Assembly: GCF_964340395.1 (NCBI RefSeq)
Contig: NC_135571.1
Span: 8,897,953 to 8,946,452 of the forward strand
Direction of reading: 5' to 3'
DNA from: Glandiceps talaboti
Taxonomy: Eukaryota > Hemichordata > Enteropneusta > Spengelidae
DNA: 48,500 nt
Positions 11,019 to 23,432 of the stretch are shown here, piece by piece; the stretch's first letter is position 1, and each line of letters opens with the position of its first letter. The position numbers and the translations under genes are program-made. The notes beneath the pieces are model-generated. The model was not told the DNA's origin, did no database searches, and was given only the letters and a program-made list of their open reading frames with translations.

Positions 11019-13164
11019 TATATAGATAGTACTTGTATATGGGTGTCAGTTTATAGATAGTACTTGTATATGGGTGTCAGTTTATAGATAGTACTTGTAT
11101 ATGGGTGTCAGTTTATAGATAGTACTTGTATATGGGTGTCAATTTATAGATGTACTTGTATAAAGGGTGTCAGTTTATAGATAGTACTTGTATAATGGGT
11201 GTCAGTTTATAGATAGTACTTGTATAATGGGTGTCAGTTTATAGATAGTACTTGTATAATGGGTGTCAATTTATAGATAGTACTTGTATATGGGTGTCAG
11301 TTTATAGATAGTACTTGTATAATGGGTGTCAGTTTATAGATAGTACTTGTATAATGGGTGTCAGTTTATAGATAGTACTTGTATAATGGGTGTCAGTTTA
11401 TAGATGTACTTGTATAAGGGGTGTCAGTTTATAGATAGTACTTGTATATGGGTGTCAGTTTATAGATAGTACTTGTATAATGGGTGTCAGTGTATAGATA
11501 GTACTTGTATAATGGGTGTCAGTTTATAGATGTACTTGTATAAGGGGTGTCAGTTTATAGATAGTACTTGTATAATGGGTGTCAGTTTATAGATAGTACT
11601 TGTATAATGGGTGTCAGTTTATAGATAGTACTTGTATAATGGGTGTCAGTTTATAGATAGTACTTGTATAATGGGTGTCAATTTATAGATAGTACTTGTA
11701 TATGGGTGTCAGTTTATAGATAGTACTTGTATAATGGGTGTCAATTTATAGATGTACTTGTATAAAGGGTGTCAGTTTATAGATAGTACTTGTATAATGG
11801 GTGTCAGTTTATAGATAGTACTTGTATATGGGTGTCAATTTATAGATAGTACTTGTATATGGGTGTCAGTTTATAGATAGTACTTGTATAATGGGTGTCA
11901 ATTTATAGATGTACTTGTATAAGGGGTGTCAATTTATAGATAGTACTTGTATATGGGTGTCAGTTTATAGATAGTACTTGTATAATGGGTGTCAATTTAT
12001 AGATAGTACTTGTATATGGGTGTCAGTTTATAGATAGTACTTGTATAATGGGTGTCAATTTATAGATGTACTTGTATAAAGGGTGTCATTTTATAGATAG
12101 TACTTGTATATGGGTGTCAGTTTATAGATAGTACTTGTATATGGGTGTCAGTTTATAGATAGTACTTGTATAATGGGTGTCAATTTATAGATGTACTTGT
12201 ATAAAGGGTGTCAGTTTATAGATAGTACTTGTATAATGGGTGTCAGTTTATAGATAGTACTTGTATATGGTGTCAATTTATAGATAGTACTTGTATATGG
12301 GTGTCAGTTTATAGATAGTACTTGTATAATGGGTGTCAATTTATAGATGTACTTGTATAAGGGGTGTCAATTTATAGATAGTACTTGTATATGGGTGTCA
12401 GTTTATAGATAGTACTTGTATAATGGGTGTCAATTTATAGATAGTACTTGTATATGGGTGTCAGTTTATAGATAGTACTTGTATATGGGTGTCAGTTTAT
12501 AGATAGTACTTGTATAATGGGTGTCAATTTATAGATAGTACTTGTATATGGGTGTCAGTTTATAGATAGTACTTGTATAATGGGTGTCAATTTATAGATA
12601 GTACTTGTATATGGGTGTCAGTTTATAGATAGTACTTGTATAATGGGTGTCAATTTATAGATGTACTTGTATAAGGGGTGTCAGTTTATAGATAGTACTT
12701 GTATAATGGGTGTCAGTTTATAGATAGTACTTGTATATGGGTGTCAGTTTATAGATAGTACTTGTATAAGGGGTGTCAGTTTATAGATAGTACTTGTATA
12801 ATGGGTGTCAGTTTATAGATAGTACTTGTATATGGGTGTCAGTTTATAGATAGTACTTGTATAATGGGTGTCAGTTTATAGATAGTACTTGTATAATGGG
12901 TGTCAATTTATAGATAGTACTTGTATAATGGGTGTCAATTTATAGATAGTACTTGTATAATGGGTGTCAGTTTACAGATAGTACTTGTATATGGGTGTCA
13001 GTTTATAGATAGTACTTGTATATGGGTGTCAGTTTATAGATAGTACTTGTATAATGGGTGTCAATTTATAGATAGTACTTGTATAATGGGTGTCAATTTA
13101 TAGATAGTACTTGTATATGGGTGTCAGTTTATAGATAGTACTTGTATATGGATGTTACTTTATA
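11019..13164 (+). repeat. 31/32-bp minisatellite, about 67 units
   Basis: The core unit is TATAGATAGTACTTGTATA followed by (A)TGGGTGTCA(G/A)TT. Three length/sequence variants are mixed: TATATGGG, TATAATGGG, and a shorter one reading ATAGATGTACTT...AAAGGG or AAGGGG. The variant order repeats at larger scale: about 290 bp from 11733 recur almost exactly from 12172, a 439-bp shift. It has no spacers, so it is not a CRISPR array, and no coding frame persists. Confidence 0.97.
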
Positions 13165-14199
13165 AGTGGAAAATGCGGACCAAACCCAATATATGTTACT
13201 GTCTCCTAATTGGTACATCACTTTTTCGTGGTGCAGCAGGGCCCGCATTTTTGACGTAGGTTTTAGGTGGCATTTTTTTTTCTTGGCACGATGATCCATA
13301 CCTTGTCGCTTTTATCTTTACATAAGATACTCTTGGTTTTCTTTATGATTTTTTTTTAAATATTTGGATGCCTGACGCATTATTGTAATCTTAACAAAGT
13401 ATAGTAGTATTTGCCTGTTGATGAGGTCTTTGTTGCTAGTCATATATGTATCAATATTGTTTAATATTTGTCTATCCACCCCTGTTGTTATTTTTATTAA
13501 TGAACACCATTGGTTCCCTTTTGCTATGGATGGAGTCTTAGTTGCTGGATGATTATAAGGCTTTTATCAGGTCAGTGCAGATTGAAACCTCTAGAAATAT
13601 CCACCAATAATTCTGCCCCATCCACATACTAATTTTGGAGATACACTTTTTTTGACAAAATTGTACCTTGTTTGCCCTAATATGCATTTTACTAATGGAA
13701 TACTCAAGTATTCAATAGCCTTTTGTGTACACCCCTCGAAACATCCTCATGGAATTTCGGCCCAATATTACTAGTATTTTTGGAGTCTGGGCTTTTTGAC
13801 CGCAAACTCACATTTCTAATTCACAATTTTATGTCAATAATAGAATCACCATAGAAACATATTTTGTGTAGCTGTATATATAATTAATCAAATCAAATTG
13901 ATTTTTGAGTCCGCCCCAAAAATCAGAACCTTCAATGGCGATCACTATTTCAACCTGTTTCTGTAATTGTTTATGGATAATACTGACCACAGATTAACAC
14001 ACTCAATGTCAATTTACAGTGAATAAATTATATTGTTGTCGTCTGATCAAAAAACAATTATCCTGTTACAACTACAAGAAGTAAACTATTACAAGAATCA
14101 AACTTGCCACTACACTGTATATAATATTAACTTCTAATTACAAATTATCTGTTTTAGGGAATATATCTTTGACAATATGATGAACAACATGACCCAGTT
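13165..14199. other. Intergenic, no gene seen
   Basis: AT-rich sequence with stops in all frames and no recognisable element. It separates the minisatellite from the ~370-bp repeats. Confidence 0.6.
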
Positions 14200-15760
14200 A
14201 TGCCTAGTGTAGGTTTAAGTTTTGCAACACTCAGAATAATGTCAGCTCAAAGTGAAGGAATTTCACAGTCTATTTGTAATTTGAACTGTCATTTAACTTG
14301 TAATAATTCTAAAGTTAAGTCTATCATCATGCAGTTCATCATTCCTTAGACTTTTAATGAAGAGTTTGATTTATGATGACCCTTATTTTTTCAGATTGTA
14401 GTTGATCACGAACTTAGAAGATTGTCTGGTTTCTATTGTGTCACATGACATGCAAGGAACAACGATGTGAAAATTTACTAACTTACTGGCAGTTGTTATG
14501 GAAACATGTTTCGGGGATACTAATAATATATGTGTGTAGAAAACATCTTATCGATAATAAAACATAGACACACTCGATCTAAACAACAATACATAGTATT
14601 CTGTGCCAATCAATATTCGTCTCAGTCTTTCTTCATCATGTTGCTAAGTGTGTTGTAACATTATTTGTATTAGTCTCCAGGTATGTCATCATATATTTCC
14701 ATCATTCAAACAAAGAGTTTAATGTATAGAAGCCTTATTACTTATTTTCACCCTGTAAAACTTTAGGTGACTGTCCAGTTTTCCATCGCTGGATTACAGG
14801 AATACAAAGTGAGATTTAGCTCAAAACATGACCATTGCTTTGGTAACACGCATATTGTTTGGGAGTCGTCCGACGGTTCATGTATGCAAGTTGACACCTA
14901 ACACAGACAGACACATATTCAACCTAAACACATTAAATTGTTAACTTGATACACGAACCCATCACATAGTACCTGTATGGTAACTGAATATATGTTGGTC
15001 TTAGTCTTCCTGCAACATGTTACAAAACGTGTTGTAACTTTCTTTGGATCAGTCTCAGAGTCTGTCATCATATATTTCTTATTTGTGAGACTGTAACAAA
15101 GAGTTTGATATTTATAAACCTGTCCTGCAAAACATTGTGTGACTCTCCAGGTTTCCGTTGCTGAACTACAGGAAGACGAAATGTGATTTTGGCACAAGAC
15201 ATGGCCATTTCTATGGCAACATGCATATTTTCTTAGATGAATGGTTCTTGAATGTATGTCGACTGATACCTGTCCCACACAAAATATATGCATGTTGAAC
15301 CTAAACACATTGAATCGTTAATATGATATACGAATCAAACGCAGCATGTTACAAAAAGTGTTGAAACTTTCTTTATATTAGTCTCCTCCGGATCTGTCAT
15401 CATACATTTCCTTATTTGTTAGATTTTAACAATGAATTTGATATATAGAAACCTTACATTATTGTCAAGATAAAACTGAACTGCAAAACATTAAGTTACT
15501 CTCCAGGTTTCCATTGCTGAACAACTGGGAGACAAATTGTGATATTGGATCAAAACATGATCGTTACCATGGTAACATGCACGTTTTTCGGGGGAACAAT
15601 GGTTCCTGTATATCGCCTAATACCTATCAAACACAAAAACATACACATGTTCAACCTAAATACATTAAAACTTTAATATGATCCACAAACACAACACATA
15701 GTATCTTTACTTTATATATCCCAACAAATGTTGATCTTAGTTTTCTACACCACGTTATAT
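14200..15760 (+). repeat. Diverged ~370-bp tandem repeats, about four units
   Basis: The anchors ACATAGTAxCTG (14591, 14964, 15692), CTCCAGGTTTCC(A/G)TTGCTGAAC, TAACATGCA..TTTTTCxGGGG and TTCAACCTAAACACATT recur in the same order at a spacing of about 365-375 bp. The third unit lacks about 50 bp at its start, and an older, weaker unit precedes 14590. An open frame on the minus strand in unit 2 is not kept in units 1 and 3, so I regard the array as non-coding. Confidence 0.8.
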
Positions 15761-17185
<1,425 letters not shown>

Positions 17186-17205
17186 GCATGTAACATGTAA
17201 AAGTA

Positions 17206-18753
17206 ATGATGGTACAAATACTCCGGTTGCCTCGCAACATTTTTGAGTTTAGGCGTCATCTTAATCGGAACACATTTTTACTGCTAGCCATCCTCATAGT
17301 ACTGTTTCAGCTGCTATTAAATACATTTAATAGATGTACCCCGAACGACAATAACACTGATGAATTGACAAGAATGAAATCACTTTTAGACGAACGACAT
17401 CTAACAAACAGAAATACCCATACTGTTGAAGCACTTCGAATTGAGGCACCACTTGTCAAAGTAAATGAGTCTAACACGAATGATGACCACCAGCCTCAAC
17501 GGTCAAGAACACTCTTTGACGACAACATGCAGATAAAGGGTACAAGTAAATTTGGTCATGATCAAATCACGAATGTACCATCAAGTATAAATAGCACTCC
17601 AATCATAGATAACAGACTTTGTTCTGACATAATAAACCAAGCAGAGAACATATCAAGTGACCGTATTGCTATAAATACAAACTTACTAATGGATGACATA
17701 AAGCCAGATAAAACGTTTATAATGTTAGCAAGCAATTGTTCAGAATTCGTCCACACAAGAGGTTATGTTAGTAAACCTGTAACAATAGAAGAGATTGACT
17801 TTCCTTTAGCCTTTACTATCTTGATGTACAAATCGGTTCATCAAGTTGAACAGTTGTTGAGAACCATATACAGGCCCCATAATATATATTGTATTCATGT
17901 CGACAAGAAAGCTCCTCCGGAAGTCCATATAGCCATACAGGCGATTTCTACCTGCTTCCATAATGTGTTCATAGCTTCACGTCTTGCAAACGTTGTCTGG
18001 GGGTCTATAAGTACTGTGTATGCGGAAAGATATTGTCAAGAAGATTTACTGGCCAAACACCAGAAATGGAAATATTTGATAAATCTGACAGGGCAGGAAT
18101 TTCCTCTCAAGACTAATCTGGAAATGGTTCAGATTTTGAAAGAATTTAGAGGGAGGAATGATATTATCACGTCTGAGAAGCCTGTTCCCATGAGAGTCCA
18201 ATATAGGCATTATGTCCAGAATGGCAAAGTGGTTGAAACTGAGATGAAGAAAACAGAACCCCTGCCAAACAATATAACAATACACAAAGGAGAACTTCAT
18301 TGTGCTCTGGCTCGTCCGTTCATCGAATTTTTACACAGAAGTGACGTTGCCAAAGAATTTATTTTATGGCTGACAGATACACGTATACCAGACGAAGCAT
18401 TTTATCAAAGTTTAGCTGCACTTCCAGACGCTCCGGGTGGACCAAGCCACAGGATATCTCTCTCCCAGGTTTCACGATCTAAACTTTGGTCACCATCTAC
18501 AGAATGTAAGGGAAAGAATGTTCGCAATATTTGTGTATATTCTTGGAAAGACTTGCACCGAATTGTTAAACAGCCACAGATGTTCATCAATAAAATCTTT
18601 CTTACTTATGATCCTCTCGTTCTTCATTGTTTAGAAGGATGGATTACCAGGAGAATAGTAAAACCAATTAATCTGAACCTTGATCTATATCGTAGATTTG
18701 AAGAGAAGAGATCCTGGAAAGATATTCAAGGAAATGAAGAATGGATAGTGTAA
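17206..18753 (+). CDS. Core-2/I-branching beta-1,6-GlcNAc-transferase-like protein (GT14)
   Basis: A single-exon frame of 515 residues. A Golgi type II topology is evident: a short basic N-terminus (FRRHLNRN), a membrane segment at about residues 23-38 ([15 protein letters not shown]), a polar stem to about 190, then the catalytic domain. Family marks in order are [10 protein letters not shown] (C229), [24 protein letters not shown] (N293), an [10 protein letters not shown] segment whose E397 aligns with the catalytic base of core-2 enzymes, [13 protein letters not shown], and [13 protein letters not shown]. Enzymes of this family transfer GlcNAc from UDP-GlcNAc to O-glycan or poly-LacNAc acceptors; the acceptor cannot be told here. 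Two adjacent ATGs (17206, 17209) are possible starts. It lies within the MYND-DUF4470 cluster but is unrelated to it. Confidence 0.93.
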   Translation: MMVQILRLPRNIFEFRRHLNRNTFLLLAILIVLFQLLLNTFNRCTPNDNNTDELTRMKSLLDERHLTNRNTHTVEALRIEAPLVKVNESNTNDDHQPQRSRTLFDDNMQIKGTSKFGHDQITNVPSSINSTPIIDNRLCSDIINQAENISSDRIAINTNLLMDDIKPDKTFIMLASNCSEFVHTRGYVSKPVTIEEIDFPLAFTILMYKSVHQVEQLLRTIYRPHNIYCIHVDKKAPPEVHIAIQAISTCFHNVFIASRLANVVWGSISTVYAERYCQEDLLAKHQKWKYLINLTGQEFPLKTNLEMVQILKEFRGRNDIITSEKPVPMRVQYRHYVQNGKVVETEMKKTEPLPNNITIHKGELHCALARPFIEFLHRSDVAKEFILWLTDTRIPDEAFYQSLAALPDAPGGPSHRISLSQVSRSKLWSPSTECKGKNVRNICVYSWKDLHRIVKQPQMFINKIFLTYDPLVLHCLEGWITRRIVKPINLNLDLYRRFEEKRSWKDIQGNEEWIV

Positions 18754-19291
18754 CACAAGCACACTATGTGAAAGGTGTTTTCTACACCTCCTTCTGGAGA
18801 CGACAAACATATGCAAATTATATTGATATCACTAAGCAGCTGCTCTCGTTTTCCATGAAAATATTGACGAGAACAACACAACTGCTATATGCATAACCTT
18901 GTATCTTGCGTGTAACTCAAATACCGAACTAATAATGATCATGTACATGGATAGGCAATTTGACCTTGAAGGCGTAGATCAAAGTCAAGGGGAAAGGTCA
19001 AATTTGGCAAGTAATTGTCCTGTCAATATAACATACACGTGACAAGTGTCACTGCATCTGTTTTATTTACACAAGCAGTAATTGAGGTATACGATAAAAT
19101 TGTACAAAAGAAGCCAAAATATGCTAATGAGGTAATTTAGTACGCACGATTACACGTTTTTAGTCATACAAAGAGGAAGTCTATGGCAATTCTTCACTGC
19201 CTCATTGTTTAGATGAGTATCTGCATATAATATACATGGGAAAGGTTAGAATTATGGTAATTTTTGTAATTAGTATGCACGAAATCAGCCA

Positions 19292-19297
19292 AATAAA
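19292..19297 (+). terminator. Candidate poly(A) signal AATAAA for the GT14 gene
   Basis: The first AATAAA found downstream of the stop codon, about 540 bp away. No supporting GU-rich element was examined beyond it. The interval 18754-19291 contains no other feature I can support. Confidence 0.3.
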
Positions 19298-19616
19298 TTA
19301 GATTTTGTAGTTATACTGTGAGTAGCTTTCATCTTATTCATACAAACATGTATTAAAATCACTATAAATTGTTAAAAGTGCCAAATAACTACTATATTGA
19401 CGAATTAGTATGGCCCTATTCCACTGAAAAGTATTATGGTGAAATCGTTCACGTGACCATTTTCTGCCGGAGCATGCGTAAAGAAAAGTTAGAAAGGTGT
19501 CTTGGAGAAACAGTGTGTCGCTAACTTGACCTTGAAATTTGCAGTCTAACGTACACTTATTCGACCTAGAACTCTACTCTTACTTGCGTAAAAATATCAA
19601 CTCTTACTACTTTTCC

Positions 19617-19823
<207 letters not shown>

Positions 19824-20041
19824 GATATGCATATCCCTGGATTGGATGATTGGATCACCACTTGTTGGTTTAAAAGAAAATAGTGACTGTTTTAAATACT
19901 AACAGTATAATAGAGGGAGGTGAGTCTATGATGGAATATGTTGATACATTCCTGCACTTCATGATCAGGTTTTAGAATATGCCCATTATACACGATTTCA
20001 AGAATAAAATCTCGATTCTCAGTCCTGATTCTCAGTCCTGA

Positions 20042-20433
<392 letters not shown>

Positions 20434-20439
20434 TTACTT

Positions 20440-20793
20440 GTTACTTCACTGGGCATGCGTGTATGTTACTTCTCGTGACAAGGAATTCTATAATTAAATC
20501 AACCATTTCGGCGAATTTCATTGTGACACGTTCTACGAATTCGCTTTGGTTCAATGACCTCAAATGTCTCTCGCTTTGCCTATTCGTACTGCGCATGACA
20601 CCTATAGTCTCCCTATGACGATAGACGTTTGTGTTTAAGGCTAGGGTATTTCAGGTGTGTTTATCAATTTAATTTACAAGATACCTAAAACTCCTCGTGT
20701 ATGTATTCTATGGCGCAACACTGAGGAATTCATATCAAAGTTGAAGGCAGTCCACTATAACCAATAGAAGTCGAGTGTAAGACAACAAATAAT
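20440..20793 (+). other. Possible promoter / non-coding first exon of MYND-DUF4470 copy 2
   Basis: TAAGACAACAAATAAT|GTAAGT ends at 20793 and resembles the candidate non-coding exon end before copy 3 (AAAGACAACACGCTAG|GTGAGT at 28302). The coding exon of copy 2 has its own acceptor (TTGTTATAG, ending 21801), so an upstream exon is expected. This rests on weak similarity. Confidence 0.25.
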
Positions 20794-20877
20794 GTAAGTT
20801 ATTGAACATACTGATTATCAAGCTATTATTACACCTGGTTGTGTGTGCGCGCGTTGCCTGTGTGTGTACGCTCGCTA

Positions 20878-20879
20878 GC

Positions 20880-20913
<34 letters not shown>

Positions 20914-20945
20914 CTGTGTGTGTATGTGTGCGTGTATGTGTGTGT
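20878..20945. repeat. (GT)n microsatellite
   Basis: GT units with minor interruptions. From 20946 to 21537 no gene or other element is seen. Confidence 0.93.
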
Positions 20946-21537
20946 TAATATTTACATGAGTATATTGACTCAAGGCTATCTTACTTTGCCTGTGACATCT
21001 AACCATATTCATAGACCTTCAACAATAACCAGTCAACACAGTTGCCTTATTAATTAGCCAAACTAGACCAAAATACAAACAATAAGATAATGGTATATTC
21101 AAATTAGCTAGGTCTGTTATTTTAATATTTATATATAATATTTTTAACTTTACGATGGTGCCAAAAATGATAATTAGACAGTGTAGTTCTTTGACGTTTA
21201 ACCAAAAACGAAAGTAAAATATATAGGCCTGAAGAACGTTGATTTCATTCATGCTACAAGTACTTTACTAAACAGTGTTTTAAGTGTCTTACAGTTATTT
21301 GATTTGTGGTATATGTAAGGATTCTTATAAGAACAATCTTGCAATAAAATAATCCAGTGGCATTATAAACGCTACACTTTCACTTTTACTTTGTTATTCA
21401 TATCTTTTCTTCGAAATCATACAGAAATAACATGTCCCATGTCGCTGACTCATTTAAGATATGTTTATAGTAATATTGACAATGAATGATCAGATGGCAC
21501 CACAACTAACATGTAGGTTAGCTGTACATGTTGTATA

Positions 21538-21782
21538 ATAGGGAACTTGCAATCCAAACTGAGCATGCTCAGACGCAAAGGACTATGGGATTATCTGTGG
21601 TTATCGTAATACCTAATCTGGAGCTACTGATAAAATTAACCTCCCACAAAGATCATGTGACTATGAATTGATCATTCCTGGTTATAAGCAATGTAACAAT
21701 ACTGTTTATAATACTAATTTATTAGTATCTATTATCACATTTCCCATGATGCAACATTCAACATGGCGGGTTTGCAAGTTCC
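21538..21782 (+). mobile_element. ~245-bp MITE, copy 1 (right end damaged)
   Basis: It is colinear and about 90% alike with 29772-30018. The left end ATAGGGAACTTGCAA is inverted at the right end of the second copy. Here the last few bases after GCAAGTTCC are replaced. It lies 27 bp upstream of the ATG of MYND-DUF4470 copy 2, in the presumed 5' UTR intron. Confidence 0.85.
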
Positions 21783-21861
21783 GGTGTTATATTTGTTATA
21801 GTAATTACCATGGATTCTATGATTGGACAATGTTGGCGCTGTAGGAATCCTGGACATCTTA

Positions 21862-23408
21862 GGGACCGGACAGAATTTACGGCAGAGGGGGGGCCTGGGG
21901 AGAAATTGGGGGGGCCATGAAAAAAATGGGAGGCTTGAAGGGGGGGCCATGAAAATTCTCATGGTTTGAAAGGGGGGGCCGCGAAATATTTTGTCATTGA
22001 AAAAAATTAATATGTTAGAAAATTTAGCATTGCATGAGATAGCACTTGATATCGCCTTTAATATTGAATGTCTACACTTTCATTTATGTATTAAAATGGA
22101 AGTGTGTACGTTTGTATTTAGTGAAGCATAAAAACACTACTCAAGATTAATTTGATACACCCTTAATTACTCTTATATACTCCAAGTTGTTCACACACAC
22201 AACGGCACACACACATATGTATACATACATACATACATACATACATACATACATACATACATACATACATACATTTTAGCACTGTGGAAACAGGTTCAGT
22301 GTGTAATTACCATCAAGGATACATTACAGGTCCTAATATATATATATATGGTAATATACTAGCATAGGACCTGTAATTTATGTGTTTAAAAAGTGACCTT
22401 TTGGTGAAAAATGTAAATACAAAAACGTCTGGCCAGATTAATTTAGATAGGTGTTTTATTTCTTTCCTTGACACTATTCTTGAGTTTCACTCTCAGACTC
22501 ACTAGAGTCTGAAGATATGAGGCAAGACTTGTCTTTCTTTCTATCTAAAACCAGTGAAATTAAACTATTTCCCTCCTCAGCATCATCAAATGCATCTATC
22601 TGTACTAAATATTGTAAAGCATTTAGATGTCTGCGTGGTGTTAAGTGTTTTTTCATCAGTGACATGAAGTCACAAATGTCTTACATTTACAGGTGTATTG
22701 GTAATGCATTTGGTGTAGGAAAGTGAAAGCTGCATAAAATCCTTAGTTTGCTAGCACTTCATGACATCACAAATGTCTGACATTAGATAGTTATTGTGTT
22801 ATGAGTATAAATAGATATTTGAATACACGATGTAGGTGATGTGATGTTCTTAGATACTCCCCACAAATGTCCCCACTACAGTTTTTCACAAATCACGCAT
22901 GTGAATGTGTGTTTAACTCTGTGTCTGTGTTTCTGTGTATGTATCAGCGAATGACAGTTAAAACCACCACATCAAATGCCTTGGTATTAAGTGATGACTA
23001 CTTATGGTGTCTAGTTGGGAAATGCACAAGATTATACCACATGTGTATGATTACATGTATGGTCAAAATGTTTTATTTTGTTTTGTTTTCTAAAAAACTT
23101 CCTCTACAACTACTAAGTTGTTTGGGCTGAAATAGTAACATAATAGTAGTACCAAAAGAAATATTACAGTTGTGCTACAGTAACAACAAAAATTGTACTC
23201 TTTTTAGTTATTGTAGGGGGCAGAATATTGTGCACTTTTTTCTTTTCTTTTTTTTTTTTGGGGGGGGGGCCCATGAAATTTTTATACTTTTGAAAGGGGG
23301 GGGGCTGTGAAATTTTGGTCACAGTGGATGGGGGGGCCAGGAAAAAAAACAAGTCAGAGATAATTTCTCCCCAGGCCCCCCCCCCTGCCGTAAATTCTGT
23401 CCGGTCCC
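21862..23408. mobile_element. PIF/Harbinger-like non-autonomous element, 1547 bp
   Basis: The ends are inverted: GGGACCGGACAGAATTTACG at the left, and its complement at the right, extending to about 47 bp with a G-rich stretch and CCTGGGGAGAAATT. The target duplication TTA flanks both sides (21859-21861 and 23409-23411), which fits the 3-bp TWA duplication of PIF/Harbinger elements. No transposase is recognisable. Inside are a (ATAC)n run (22214-22274), a 12-nt inverted repeat (22324-22335 / 22365-22376), and a small minus-strand frame with an acidic Ser-rich C-terminus (22474-22665). The superfamily call rests on the target site alone. Confidence 0.85.
22474..22665 (-). CDS. Unrecognised 63-residue frame inside the inserted element
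   Basis: It begins MSLMKKHLTPRRHLNALQ and ends in an acidic tail (SSDSSESESETQE). The composition looks more protein-like than most short frames here, and it could be the end of a protein once carried by the parent transposon. There is no domain I recognise, and upstream in-frame coding is cut by stops. A chance frame is equally possible. Confidence 0.2.
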   Translation of the reverse strand: MSLMKKHLTPRRHLNALQYLVQIDAFDDAEEGNSLISLVLDRKKDKSCLISSDSSESESETQE

Positions 23409-23432
23409 TTAAGTGTCCACATTGTGAGTACG

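Noticed and set aside
11019-13164. Regular repeats that might be taken for a CRISPR array
   Set aside because: Units are directly adjacent, with no unique spacers, in an animal nuclear sequence; this is a minisatellite.
14919-15308. 129-codon minus-strand frame with several Cys residues
   Set aside because: It lies in one unit of a ~370-bp tandem repeat, and the corresponding frame has stops in the other units.
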